A stretch of 64,000 bases of DNA from Deltaproteobacteria bacterium (GCA_016177845.1 JACOUO010000017.1:124001-188000), one strand, 5' to 3'. Positions 32,580 to 42,388 are shown, counted from the stretch's first letter. Numbers and translations are program-made. The notes: generated by a model from the sequence alone, not told the origin.

Positions 32580-32958
32580 ACTGTTAAAATTGAGATGTAG
32601 ATGGCAGTATCACGGTTTGGGGCGGTTTAGGTTTCGACCCGTTACTTCCGCGAAATATCTTACAATGACGACTGGATTTCTTTCCTAAAATCCCCTATTT
32701 TGCTGTATCCCCCGTTAAAAGACAATTTTAAAATTGAGTTACAGGCCCTTGTTTTGACATATTTGTCCGAAGTTAGAGTTGCTCCTGTTGCTTACGGACG
32801 GCTCTCACCACCCCTTTGTGATGCTTGCCAAAATGCGCTTACTTTAGTACCATAAGCTGCAACATGCCATTTTAAAATATGCCTGAGATCAACAGTACCC
32901 GGACAGGCATAATGGGTTTGCGAGCCAATCCAAATAATGAGTACGGACACCCCGATAC

Positions 32959-35544
32959 ATGAAATCTGAGAGACGACACGAAGAATCTGTATTTTTATTT
33001 CTGCTTGCGATTCTGATCCTGCTCGCCGTGCTCCCCTGCGTAGTCATAAGCTACATCATATACAATTTAGACCGCTCCAGACATATAGAACAAACCGCCG
33101 TACTTCTGAATAGTTTGGCGGCTGACCGTGAACTTACAACGCGGCTTTTAATAGAAAAGCAGCGTGACGCACTGTATTTTCTTTCGAAAGACCCTAATAC
33201 AGTGCGTTTAGCCGGTGAGCTGGCTGAAAAAGAGAGGCCAACAAACGACTCCCTTGAGCAGATGGCGAAACGGAGCCCTTTTTTTATCGGGTTATCTGCC
33301 ATCGATACTGAAACGGGAAGGTATCGTACAGCCGGCACATTCCCTGAAGAAGTGATGAAGCGGTTGGCGCCGGAGATGAAAAAGAACCAAGGAAAATCAT
33401 TTGTGCGCACTGAAACCCTGCCAAGTGGAGAAAGGGTGCTGCTGATAGGCCAATTGATTCAGGAGTCTGATAAGTCCGAGCATGGCGGGGTCTTGCTGGG
33501 CCTTGTCAGGTTCGCTATTTTTAATGATTTGTTTGAAAACACAAGCATGCTGGGCACTACCGGTGAGAGTTTTCTGACCGATTCTGACGGGGTCGCATTG
33601 ACGAAGCTTCGGTATTCTTCCCATAAAAAAATGGGGCATCCCATAAACGCAAAAGCTATGCAGGATTGCCTTGCCGGGAACAGTAAGGAATTTGTCATTA
33701 CGCAGGATTATCTCGATGCCCTTACCGCTATGTCCTACAGGCCGGTGCAGGGCTTTGGCGGATGCGTGATGGTGCATATGCGAGAATCCGAGGTAATGGC
33801 TCCCATCAGTGTCCTTAGAAGGATGATAATCGCTGTCGTAGCTACGATGATAACGGCTGTCGCTCTGATGGCTTTTTTAGTTGTCAGGAAATTGCTGTTG
33901 ATGGAAAAAGTGCGCAAGCAGCTCGAAGGGGATCTGGCCAAGCATGTCAGCCTGATGGAGGCAACCGTCGCAGAGCGCACCATCGAACTGAAAAATGAAA
34001 TTAAAGGGCGAATAGACGCGGAACTCAAACTTCGGGAGAATGAGGCTTTTCTTGAGAATATAGTTCATAACGTACATGAGGTCATATTTGCGGTCAATGT
34101 TGAAGCTGATGGCGGTTTTAGGTTTATGTGGTGCAATGCCAACGGGGAGAGGATGATAGGCGCTAAATCCTCAGACGCGTCAGGCCGTACTTTGGTAGAG
34201 GTGTTTGGGCCTGAAATAGGAGGGCGGCTTGCGGGCCATCATTCAGAATGCATTGAAAAGAAAGCTGTCATCGACTATGAAGAAATCTTTAATGCTCCCA
34301 ATGCCCAAATGGTTTTATTGACAACAATGGTCCCGGTAACGGATGAAACAGGGCGTGTCGTACAGATAATAAGCTCTTCCATGGACGTAACGGAAAGGAA
34401 GAAGCTTGAAAGCGACATGATAAAGTCCCAGAAGCTTGAATCCCTCGGAGTGCTTGCCGGAGGCATTGCGCATGACTTCAACAACCTTCTTGCAGTGATG
34501 CGGCTCAATATATCAATGTTGAAGCACAGCGCTGTATTTGACGCTGATAGCCTTGAGATGATTAAACTTGTTGACAATTCCACTGCTATGGCGACCAATC
34601 TCACAAATCAGCTCCTGACATTCGCAAAGGGAGGCAAGCCGGTGATGAAGCCCTTCTCTGTAAGCGAGTTCCTTCGTGAAGTGGCCCAATTTTCCCTGAG
34701 TGGCACAAAAACGAGCTGTAAACTTAATCTTGCAGCAGGGCTGTTTGATATCGAGGGGGACCGCGGACAGATGACGCAGGTCATCAATAACATGCTTATC
34801 AACGCAGATCAGGCCATGCCGCAGGGAGGCATTGTAACGCTGTCGGCTGAAAATATTGAGGTCGCCGGCATTGACAAGGGCCTGCCGCTTAAGCAGGGGA
34901 AATATGTAAAGATAACGATAGAAGACCAAGGCATCGGTATTCCCGAGGAAAACCTCTCCAGAATTTTCGACCCTTATTTTACGACTAAGAAGGAGGGCAG
35001 CGGTCTTGGGCTTGCCAGTTCGTACTCGATAATTAAGAATCACAATGGCCATATCTCAGTAAAGTCACGCGGCAACAACGGAGCCGTATTCGAGATCTTT
35101 GTTCCTGCCCTGCCTAAACAGGCCTCTTATGAGTCCAATGATACAGATGTCTTGGTGAAAGGCTCCGGCAGGGTGCTTGTAATGGATGATGACGATATCG
35201 TAAGGAGTTCGGTATGCAAGGCGCTCAAGACGCTTGGATACGCTGCTGCCGCTGCCGCAAATGGTCAGGACGCTGTCCTTAAATACAAAGAGGCCCTGGA
35301 AAACAACAAACGCTTTGATGCCGTTATCCTGGATTTGACCGTAACCACAGGCATGGGCGGTGAGGAGGCAGTCACGAAGATACTGCAATTGGACCGCTCG
35401 GCAAAAGTGTTTGTTTCAAGCGGTTATTCAAACAACTCTGTGATAGCTAATTTTAAACAATATGGTTTCTGCGGCTTTTTGAAAAAGCCATATGACGCAT
35501 TGGAGCTTGAGAGAGAGCTGCTATCCTGTTCGACACGAACATAA
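32959..35544 (+). CDS. hybrid histidine kinase: periplasmic Cache-like sensor, PAS, HisKA, HATPase, REC
   Basis: Two TMs flanking ~270 aa sensor; [33 protein letters not shown]...LDLTVTTGMGG. Confidence 0.87.
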   Translation: MKSERRHEESVFLFLLAILILLAVLPCVVISYIIYNLDRSRHIEQTAVLLNSLAADRELTTRLLIEKQRDALYFLSKDPNTVRLAGELAEKERPTNDSLEQMAKRSPFFIGLSAIDTETGRYRTAGTFPEEVMKRLAPEMKKNQGKSFVRTETLPSGERVLLIGQLIQESDKSEHGGVLLGLVRFAIFNDLFENTSMLGTTGESFLTDSDGVALTKLRYSSHKKMGHPINAKAMQDCLAGNSKEFVITQDYLDALTAMSYRPVQGFGGCVMVHMRESEVMAPISVLRRMIIAVVATMITAVALMAFLVVRKLLLMEKVRKQLEGDLAKHVSLMEATVAERTIELKNEIKGRIDAELKLRENEAFLENIVHNVHEVIFAVNVEADGGFRFMWCNANGERMIGAKSSDASGRTLVEVFGPEIGGRLAGHHSECIEKKAVIDYEEIFNAPNAQMVLLTTMVPVTDETGRVVQIISSSMDVTERKKLESDMIKSQKLESLGVLAGGIAHDFNNLLAVMRLNISMLKHSAVFDADSLEMIKLVDNSTAMATNLTNQLLTFAKGGKPVMKPFSVSEFLREVAQFSLSGTKTSCKLNLAAGLFDIEGDRGQMTQVINNMLINADQAMPQGGIVTLSAENIEVAGIDKGLPLKQGKYVKITIEDQGIGIPEENLSRIFDPYFTTKKEGSGLGLASSYSIIKNHNGHISVKSRGNNGAVFEIFVPALPKQASYESNDTDVLVKGSGRVLVMDDDDIVRSSVCKALKTLGYAAAAAANGQDAVLKYKEALENNKRFDAVILDLTVTTGMGGEEAVTKILQLDRSAKVFVSSGYSNNSVIANFKQYGFCGFLKKPYDALELERELLSCSTRT

Positions 35545-35604
35545 TGCTTATATCAGCTCCTTATTATAACTTTTTTATCAATTGTCTCTCATTTTAGATA
35601 AGCT

Positions 35605-35641
35605 CTCAAAACCCACAGAATAAAAACCTCTGGGTTTTGAG
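35605..35641. promoter_or_regulatory. 11-bp perfect inverted repeat between kinase gene and cytochrome operon
   Basis: ctcaaaaccca (35605-35615) / tgggttttgag (35631-35641); no clear T run, so terminator or operator is unresolved. Confidence 0.4.
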
Positions 35642-35966
35642 TTATATAAATGCCGATTATTAATAACGATTCTCAGATTTTTACTAAAAAATGCTTATAA
35701 TTAATTTTTCTAATCGTATTTTAATCTATTCAGGATTATAATCCGTCACAAGTTATTTCAGGCTTATGGACAGTCGACACACCATAGCCACATACACGGG
35801 AGTGCAAGTGATATACACAAGAACGCACAGGATTTTATTCTGTGTTTAGTTTTATGTGTTTTATTCTGCAAAACTCCTTTATTTTTTTCTTGGGCGGTGT
35901 TCTTTTAAATCAAATAGTTTAAATTTTTAGTGTCATCCAGAGTTTTAGGCGGAGTTTCTAAGGAAA

Positions 35967-37022
35967 ATGCGAGAGCAGGAATCAGCAATAGACGGCATAT
36001 CGACCCAAAAGGCTGAGTTGGGAAAGGCTATTAAAAAAAAGCCCTATGTATTCGAGTGGGTACTCATATCTTTGGTGATTGTTATTCTGGCATTAGGAGG
36101 CTATGAGAGCGTTACCCAAAAGAACTATCCGGGCTTAAGTTTTTTAAGCGTCCTTCATTCCTTCGGCTATCTTAAGCCGTATCCCATCCTTTATGAGCCC
36201 AGCAAGGGTATATGGCACCCTATCGGCTGGGTCGGCTCAGGTATGATGGTTGTCATGATGCTCTACAGCGTCAGGAAGCGTTTTTCTTTTTTAAATTCCT
36301 TCGGTTCCATGCGCAATTGGCTCCATGCCCATATGTTCCTCGGCATAGTCGGACCGGTGCTTGTCACTCTCCATACTACATTTAAATTTCACGGCCTTAT
36401 CGCGACGAGTTTCTATTGCATGATTGTCACGATGGTATTCGGGATTATCGGCAGGTACATATATGTGCAGATACCGAGGGGCATTTCAGGCGCAGAGCTT
36501 GGGGCAAAAGAGATTGAAAAAGAGGTGGAGGAGCTTGATAAAGAGTTCGGCGCAACTTTAAGCAGGGCGCATCTTACCAACCTTTTGGATGAGCTTGGCG
36601 TAAAAGACCCGAACAGGTTTTTGAAAGCAGTGGAGGGTGAAAGGCCTGAAGGGGCAAGTGCGGGAACAGGAACTCTTTCCAGCCTTGTTAATGAAATACA
36701 GGCGGCCAATGACGCTTCGAAATACAAGAGCACGCCTCTTGCGCTATTTTCCATGGTCAAGGCGGATATCATCAACATATTCCGGGTCATGCGCTTCAAA
36801 AGAATGCTCAGGGATACCTACAAGGTTGAACGCAGGAAGAGGAAAGAGGTCGTCGCGGTATTAAAGAAAAAGGCCGTGCTTATAAGGCGGAAAAATTTCC
36901 TTTTTACCTCGCATAAGCTTCTCCACCACTGGCATGTGCTCCATGTGCCGCTTGCGGCTGTCATGTTCCTGATCATGTTCCTGCACATAATGATATATTA
37001 TATGTTCAGGTCGGGCATTTAA
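35967..37022 (+). CDS. putative membrane b-type cytochrome (about 5 TM)
   Basis: Paired helix histidines LHAHMFLGIVG...TLHTTFKFHG and LLHHWHVLHVP...FLHIMIYY; immediately precedes multiheme cytochrome. Confidence 0.6.
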   Translation: MREQESAIDGISTQKAELGKAIKKKPYVFEWVLISLVIVILALGGYESVTQKNYPGLSFLSVLHSFGYLKPYPILYEPSKGIWHPIGWVGSGMMVVMMLYSVRKRFSFLNSFGSMRNWLHAHMFLGIVGPVLVTLHTTFKFHGLIATSFYCMIVTMVFGIIGRYIYVQIPRGISGAELGAKEIEKEVEELDKEFGATLSRAHLTNLLDELGVKDPNRFLKAVEGERPEGASAGTGTLSSLVNEIQAANDASKYKSTPLALFSMVKADIINIFRVMRFKRMLRDTYKVERRKRKEVVAVLKKKAVLIRRKNFLFTSHKLLHHWHVLHVPLAAVMFLIMFLHIMIYYMFRSGI

Positions 37023-37093
37023 AAATTAAATAACTACTCAGAAAGGTCTGTGTACTGTTTACAGTTACTCCGCACTTTTTACAACTTGAGACT

Positions 37094-40000
37094 ATGAAAA
37101 AAATCATCCTAATCCTTTTTTTAAGCATCTTCGCATTTACATCCGATTCGATAGCCCTTGACGGAGTCGACTCTCTGATAAGCCCCGGAGACCTCGCGAC
37201 ACCGCACGCAAAATATGAAGGCATCACCCAGTGCACTAAGTGCCACAGGGTCGGTGGAGGCATCCCGGACAGCACTTGTCTTGATTGCCATGACAAGCTC
37301 GCGAAGAAGATAAAAGAGAAAAAGGGCCCGCACGCCAAGTACACTGACCAGTGCGTGAAGTGCCACAGCGACCACAAAGGCCGCAAATACAAGATGATAA
37401 TAATCGAGGAAAATAAGTTCGACCACAACAGGACGGACTATCCCCTCAAGGACAAACATCAAGAGGTCAAGTGTAATAAGTGCCATAAGACTGAGGGTAT
37501 ATATACAGGCCTTAAACAGGATTGTCTGAGCTGTCATAAAGATGAGCACAAGGCACAGTTGAGCAACGAATGCTCCAAATGCCATAATATAAAGGGCTGG
37601 AAGGACCTTGGCAGGTTCGACCATAACATTGCGTCCACATATGCGCTTAAAGGCAAGCATATCGATGTGAAGTGCGCCAAGTGCCATGTAAATAAGCTCT
37701 ATAAGCCCATAAAGAGCAAGAACTGCACTGATTGCCATAAGGACGAGCACAACAAACAGTTCGTTGGCAAGACATGCGAAGCATGCCATACGGTGGCTGA
37801 TTGGAAAAAGACATCATTTGACCACAATAGCCCCTCATATAGCTATAAACTCGAAGGCAAGCATTTAAAGACGCCTTGCGACAAATGCCACAAGCAGGGC
37901 AAATACAAGCCTATCGAGCACAAAAAATGCCTCGACTGCCATAAGGACGAGCACAAGAACCAGTTCGTTGGCAAGACATGCGAATCATGCCATACGGTAG
38001 CTGACTGGAAAAAGACTTCGTTCGACCATAATGACCCTCAATATAATGGCTATAAGCTTGAAGGCAAGCACTTAAAGACCCCATGCGATAAATGCCATGC
38101 GCAGGGTAAGTACAAACCTATCGAGCATAAGAAGTGCCTTGACTGCCACAAGGACGAGCACAAGAACCAGTTCGTTGGCAAGACCTGCGAGTCATGTCAT
38201 ACGGTAACTGACTGGAAGAAGACAGCATTTGACCACAACAGCCCTCAGTATAATGGCTATAAGCTTGAAGGCAAGCACTTAAAGACCCCTTGCGACAAAT
38301 GCCATACGCAGGGCAAGTACAAGCCTATCGACCATAAAAAGTGCCTCGACTGCCACAAGGACGAACACAATAAACAGTTCGCGGGCAAGACATGCGAATC
38401 ATGCCATACTGTAACTGATTGGAAGAAGACTTCTTTCGACCACAATAGCCCTCCGTATAACGGCTATAAGCTTGAAGGCAAGCACTTAAAGACCCCTTGC
38501 GATAAATGCCACATTAAGGGCAAGTACAAGCCTATCGAGCACAAAAAATGCCTCGACTGCCACAAGGACGAGCACAAGAACCAGTTTGCCGGCAAGACCT
38601 GCGAATCCTGCCATACGGTAGCTGACTGGAAAAAGACATCGTTTGAGCACAATAGCCCCTCGTACAGCGGCTATAAGCTTGAAGGCAAGCACATCAAAAC
38701 GCCTTGCGACAAGTGCCATACAGAGGGTAAATATAAGCCCCTGACAACAGTGTGCCAGAACTGCCATCAGAATGACGATGTGCATAAGAAAGAGCTTGGC
38801 GAGGTCTGCAAGAATTGCCATGTCGCGGCAGGCTGGAAGCCCTCAACGCTAAACCATAACCAGCAGACTAAATTCCCTCTTATAGGAGCGCATAAGTCAA
38901 CGGACTGCTCGAAGTGCCACAAGACCAAGAGCTATAAAACAAACAACCAGAAGTGCGTGGATTGCCATAATGATGTCCATAAGGGCAAGTTCAAGGGAGA
39001 GTGCACCTCCTGCCATACGCAGTCTGACTGGAATCCGAGGAATTTCGACCACAAGCAGAAGACAGGCTATGAGCTGACAGGCGTGCATAACAGCCTTATC
39101 TGTCAGAACTGCCACACTTCGAAAGACAACTATAAGCTTGCGAGCAGATATTGTAATCAGTGCCATACAGACATGCACCAGAACCAGTTCGGCTCAATCG
39201 AGTGCTCAAAGTGCCACACCGGTAATTCATGGATAGCAACACAGTTCAGGCACTCGAGTACGCGCTACCCGCTTCAGGGCGCGCACAGGGTGGCAGAATG
39301 CTCAGCCTGTCATAAGAATAGGGTTTACAGGAACACGACTCAGACCTGCTATAACTGCCATCAGTCAGGTTACTCCTCTGCTCCATTGCATGTGCAGAAT
39401 AATTATGGCCGCGACTGCCTGCAGTGCCATGACAGGAATTACGCGTCCTGGACCTTCAGGCATCAGGCGCTGAACTCAAACTGCTCAAGCTGCCATCTGT
39501 CATTGAGGCCGGCAAGCCATGTAAGCAATCCGTCGAATTACCCGACTACATGCGAGCTGTGCCACAGGTATCCGACATGGAACAGCATCAATCATACTTC
39601 AATGACGACGGGCTGTTCAAGCTGTCATCTGTCATCAAGGCCGGCAAGCCATGTAAGCAATCCGTCGACTTACTCGACCTCATGCGAGCTGTGCCACAGG
39701 TACCCGACATGGACATTTAATCATTCGTCCGTATCAGGGAGCTGCTCAAGCTGCCATCTGTCATCAAGGCCCTCTTCGCATGTAAGCAACCCTTCGACTT
39801 ACTCGACCACATGCGAACTGTGCCACAATTATCCGACATGGACATTTAATCATTCGTCTGTTTCGACAAGCTGTTCAAGCTGCCATTCGAGCACAGCGCC
39901 TTCGGCACATAATACATATTCATCAAGGTTCGGCTCCAGCTGCCAGTCATGCCATCATTATCCGTCATGGCTGCCTGCTTCGTTTGTCCATTCGTTCAGT

Positions 40001-40171
40001 TCATTCCCGACTAATCACAAAGGGGCATCGACATGTTCGGATTGCCATGCGAGCCAGAACTATGGCAATAAGGGCGGATGTATCGAATGCCATAATTCAC
40101 GCGGAGCTGAGGTACACAAAACTAACTCTAATTCGGGTTGCCTGAACTGCCACCCGACAGGACATGAATAA
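37094..40171 (+). CDS. exported 44-heme c-type cytochrome
   Basis: Signal peptide MKKIILILFLSIFAFTSDSIA; 44 CXXCH motifs counted by eye in 1025 aa. Confidence 0.95.
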   Translation: MKKIILILFLSIFAFTSDSIALDGVDSLISPGDLATPHAKYEGITQCTKCHRVGGGIPDSTCLDCHDKLAKKIKEKKGPHAKYTDQCVKCHSDHKGRKYKMIIIEENKFDHNRTDYPLKDKHQEVKCNKCHKTEGIYTGLKQDCLSCHKDEHKAQLSNECSKCHNIKGWKDLGRFDHNIASTYALKGKHIDVKCAKCHVNKLYKPIKSKNCTDCHKDEHNKQFVGKTCEACHTVADWKKTSFDHNSPSYSYKLEGKHLKTPCDKCHKQGKYKPIEHKKCLDCHKDEHKNQFVGKTCESCHTVADWKKTSFDHNDPQYNGYKLEGKHLKTPCDKCHAQGKYKPIEHKKCLDCHKDEHKNQFVGKTCESCHTVTDWKKTAFDHNSPQYNGYKLEGKHLKTPCDKCHTQGKYKPIDHKKCLDCHKDEHNKQFAGKTCESCHTVTDWKKTSFDHNSPPYNGYKLEGKHLKTPCDKCHIKGKYKPIEHKKCLDCHKDEHKNQFAGKTCESCHTVADWKKTSFEHNSPSYSGYKLEGKHIKTPCDKCHTEGKYKPLTTVCQNCHQNDDVHKKELGEVCKNCHVAAGWKPSTLNHNQQTKFPLIGAHKSTDCSKCHKTKSYKTNNQKCVDCHNDVHKGKFKGECTSCHTQSDWNPRNFDHKQKTGYELTGVHNSLICQNCHTSKDNYKLASRYCNQCHTDMHQNQFGSIECSKCHTGNSWIATQFRHSSTRYPLQGAHRVAECSACHKNRVYRNTTQTCYNCHQSGYSSAPLHVQNNYGRDCLQCHDRNYASWTFRHQALNSNCSSCHLSLRPASHVSNPSNYPTTCELCHRYPTWNSINHTSMTTGCSSCHLSSRPASHVSNPSTYSTSCELCHRYPTWTFNHSSVSGSCSSCHLSSRPSSHVSNPSTYSTTCELCHNYPTWTFNHSSVSTSCSSCHSSTAPSAHNTYSSRFGSSCQSCHHYPSWLPASFVHSFSSFPTNHKGASTCSDCHASQNYGNKGGCIECHNSRGAEVHKTNSNSGCLNCHPTGHE
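37673..38704 (+). repeat. Coding tandem repeat, ~207 bp (69 aa) triheme module, about five units
   Basis: Units begin at 37673 (204 bp), 37877, 38084, 38291, 38498; each CDKCH-12-CLDCH-12-CESCH-30; partial unit at 38705. Confidence 0.92.
39482..39900 (+). repeat. Coding tandem repeat, ~129 bp (43 aa) diheme Ser-rich module
   Basis: Units begin at 39482 (132 bp), 39614, 39743, 39872 (partial): CSSCHLSSRPASHVSNPSTYSTSCELCHRYPTWTFNHSSVSGS. Confidence 0.9.
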
Positions 40172-40197
40172 TACTCAAAACATCAAGGAAACAGGAA

Positions 40198-41457
40198 ATG
40201 TCGACATTTGCATCCAGGATCTTCAAAAGCCGCAGTCAGGGGCTTGTTTTTGCGCCGCTTTGTATTCTCTTTATGACCGCAGGGTCAGCACAGGCTTATG
40301 ACAATCACGGCCTTTTTTCGGTAGAGGATTATTACTATAAGGACAGTTCAAGCGGGTACAAGACCCACTTCCTGACCACGAGGTTTAAGCTCGATACTAC
40401 GAAGCTCGGCACTGAAGGCAGGTATGCCTTTCATTTCGATGGCAGCGACAGGGAGGACCTCGGTTCTTCAGGGTCTTCGACTACCGTGAAAAGGGCGCGA
40501 CTTAATCTCCTGAATGTCGATTACAAAGGCAAGGATTATTATCTCGCCGCCGGAAGGCTTTGGCCAAAGGAGATACCCTTTGAATTAGTGGACGGGGTTA
40601 ACGGCACTTACCAGCTTACGTCGGAATACGGTGCAGGCGCTTTCGGGGGCTTTAAGCCTGATGTGTATAGCATGGGCTTTTCAACAGATTACACGACCGC
40701 AGGCGTATATGGCTTTTTTTCACGGGACCTTACCACGGCAAGCCTTGCCTATGTGTATAACGGATATCAGGGCGGCCTTGACAGACAGTATATCTATGGG
40801 CAGGCGAATCTCGGTGTCTCAAATACGCTTAATATCTACGGTACCGCAACTACGGATATCAGCCCGAGCGGAAGCTTAAGTTTCACAAACGGAGTGCTGG
40901 AGGCGAATTACAGGCCGGACTTTACCAGGAGCGTGTATGTAGGCTATAACCAGTTCCGCAGCTATACTCTCCACAGGTCGCAGACTTCCGCGGTGGATGA
41001 AAGCCGTCAGCATGCCTACTATCTTGGCGGAAATTACCGCATTGCCGACAGGTATAATCTTTACGGCAGGGTGGAACGCCAGTTAAGGAGAGTCACAAGC
41101 GACGGGACCAATACCAATGTAAACAGCTATCAGGCTGGTTTCAATGCGGATAATCTCATGAATAGCGCTGTGAACATGGACTTGAATTTTAACACATACA
41201 GCGGGGGCGGCTCCAGCCATAAGGCGTACAGGGTAGAGTTCTCACGCCTTAACTGGGAGATACTTCAGCTTATGGTCAGGAGCTCATATACGCAGAACAA
41301 ATACGATGGGACCGACCCTGAAAATATCTTTGCTTTCGGTTTTTCAGGTTATCTCTATTACAAAAAGGCCTGGAATTTTTCTTTTAATTACGACAGGGAG
41401 GAAGGCAATACATTTTCTTCCAATAATGTGCTTACGAGGGTCTCATACAGATTTTAG
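40198..41457 (+). CDS. outer-membrane beta-barrel (porin-like) protein
   Basis: Signal peptide ending SAQA; alternating beta-strand pattern; C-terminal ...TRVSYRF ends in Phe as in OMPs. Confidence 0.72.
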   Translation: MSTFASRIFKSRSQGLVFAPLCILFMTAGSAQAYDNHGLFSVEDYYYKDSSSGYKTHFLTTRFKLDTTKLGTEGRYAFHFDGSDREDLGSSGSSTTVKRARLNLLNVDYKGKDYYLAAGRLWPKEIPFELVDGVNGTYQLTSEYGAGAFGGFKPDVYSMGFSTDYTTAGVYGFFSRDLTTASLAYVYNGYQGGLDRQYIYGQANLGVSNTLNIYGTATTDISPSGSLSFTNGVLEANYRPDFTRSVYVGYNQFRSYTLHRSQTSAVDESRQHAYYLGGNYRIADRYNLYGRVERQLRRVTSDGTNTNVNSYQAGFNADNLMNSAVNMDLNFNTYSGGGSSHKAYRVEFSRLNWEILQLMVRSSYTQNKYDGTDPENIFAFGFSGYLYYKKAWNFSFNYDREEGNTFSSNNVLTRVSYRF

Positions 41458-41473
41458 TTGACAGTCGCAGTGC

Positions 41474-41508
41474 GGGCCGCAATCCTAAGGATTGCGGCCC
41501 TTTTTTAT
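41474..41508 (+). terminator. strong intrinsic terminator ending the cytochrome operon
   Basis: gggccgcaatcc-taa-ggattgcggccc followed by tttttt. Confidence 0.9.
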
Positions 41509-41582
41509 TTCAATGAAAAAAAATAATAAATTAATTTAAAGCGGATTTGATTAGCCGTGTTGGAATGATTAAGCAGGAAGAA

Positions 41583-41975
41583 CTATTTTTTGGGCTCGGA
41601 GATTACTTCCCCTCCTGAAGCTGCCCATCCCTGTATCCCGCCTTCCAGATCAGTAAGGTCTTTAAAGCCCTTATTCGAAAGTACTTCTAAAGCCTTGAGG
41701 CTTCTTTTGCCTGACCTGCAGTAGAGGACTATTCTGCCGTCCTCAGGGAGTTTTTTAACGCTTCCAAGCGTATCAAGGGGCATCAGGATGCTTCCGGGAA
41801 TATGCGCGTCATTATGTTCCTCAGGGGTCCGCACATCTATAAGGATTACGGTCTCTTTCTTCTCAAGCATGGACTGAAGCTCTTTTGGGGTAACTCTTTT
41901 TGCGTCACCCGCGAATGAGGGCAGGAGTAAGAGAAAAAAGAAGCATGAAGTAAATAGAAGGCTGTTATTAATCAT
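41583..41975 (-). CDS. exported rhodanese-like protein
   Basis: Signal peptide; LIDVRTPEEHNDAHIPGSI and VLYCRSGKRS active-site loop. Confidence 0.88.
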   Translation of the reverse strand: MINNSLLFTSCFFFLLLLPSFAGDAKRVTPKELQSMLEKKETVILIDVRTPEEHNDAHIPGSILMPLDTLGSVKKLPEDGRIVLYCRSGKRSLKALEVLSNKGFKDLTDLEGGIQGWAASGGEVISEPKK

Positions 41976-42388
41976 GTCTGCGATTATATATTATTGAGGA
42001 TAATTTGGCTATTACAATTTATTTTTAAAAAAACGAGTGAGGATGAAGCGGAGTTGAAAAATTTTTTTAAAATTGCGGCAAAAATATTTCAGCAACAAAG
42101 GTTTTATTTTTCAGGAATTTTGCTGATTTTGCCCGAAATTGTAAAAAAAATTGACAATTTAGAAGTATTGACAATTGAAAAACCTAAGATAAAGTTAATT
42201 CAAGTAAGTACCTTTACACCTCTGTAATTTCCGTTAGCTTCGGAAAAAGTCTGTTCATTTCACTTCCATTTTATTTTTCATTTTAGAACCTGAAGGATTT
42301 TCAGGAATTGGGATTATTGCGTCCTGAGGTATTTACATCTCAAAGGTGTTGGTGGAGTTTTTTCATGGATTTTTAAAAGGAGGTGAGC

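Noticed and set aside
32580-32958. Possible small RNA or pseudogene between two hybrid kinases
   Set aside because: No convincing hairpin-T-run, promoter pair or protein remnant could be identified by eye.
37121-37789. 222-aa antisense ORF and several ~62-aa antisense ORFs within the 44-heme gene
   Set aside because: Mirror-frame artefacts of the repetitive, codon-biased cytochrome gene; they recur at the same 207-bp spacing as the repeat and lack SD sites or family features.
37673-39900. Regular direct repeats considered as a CRISPR array
   Set aside because: Periods of 207 and 129 bp, fully in frame, encode heme-binding modules; no short repeat/unique spacer structure or cas genes.
41994-42227. 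77-aa ORF in AT-rich DNA between rhodanese gene and giant secreted protein
   Set aside because: Low-complexity AT-rich composition and no recognisable SD or domain; could be a decayed gene fragment but not supportable.
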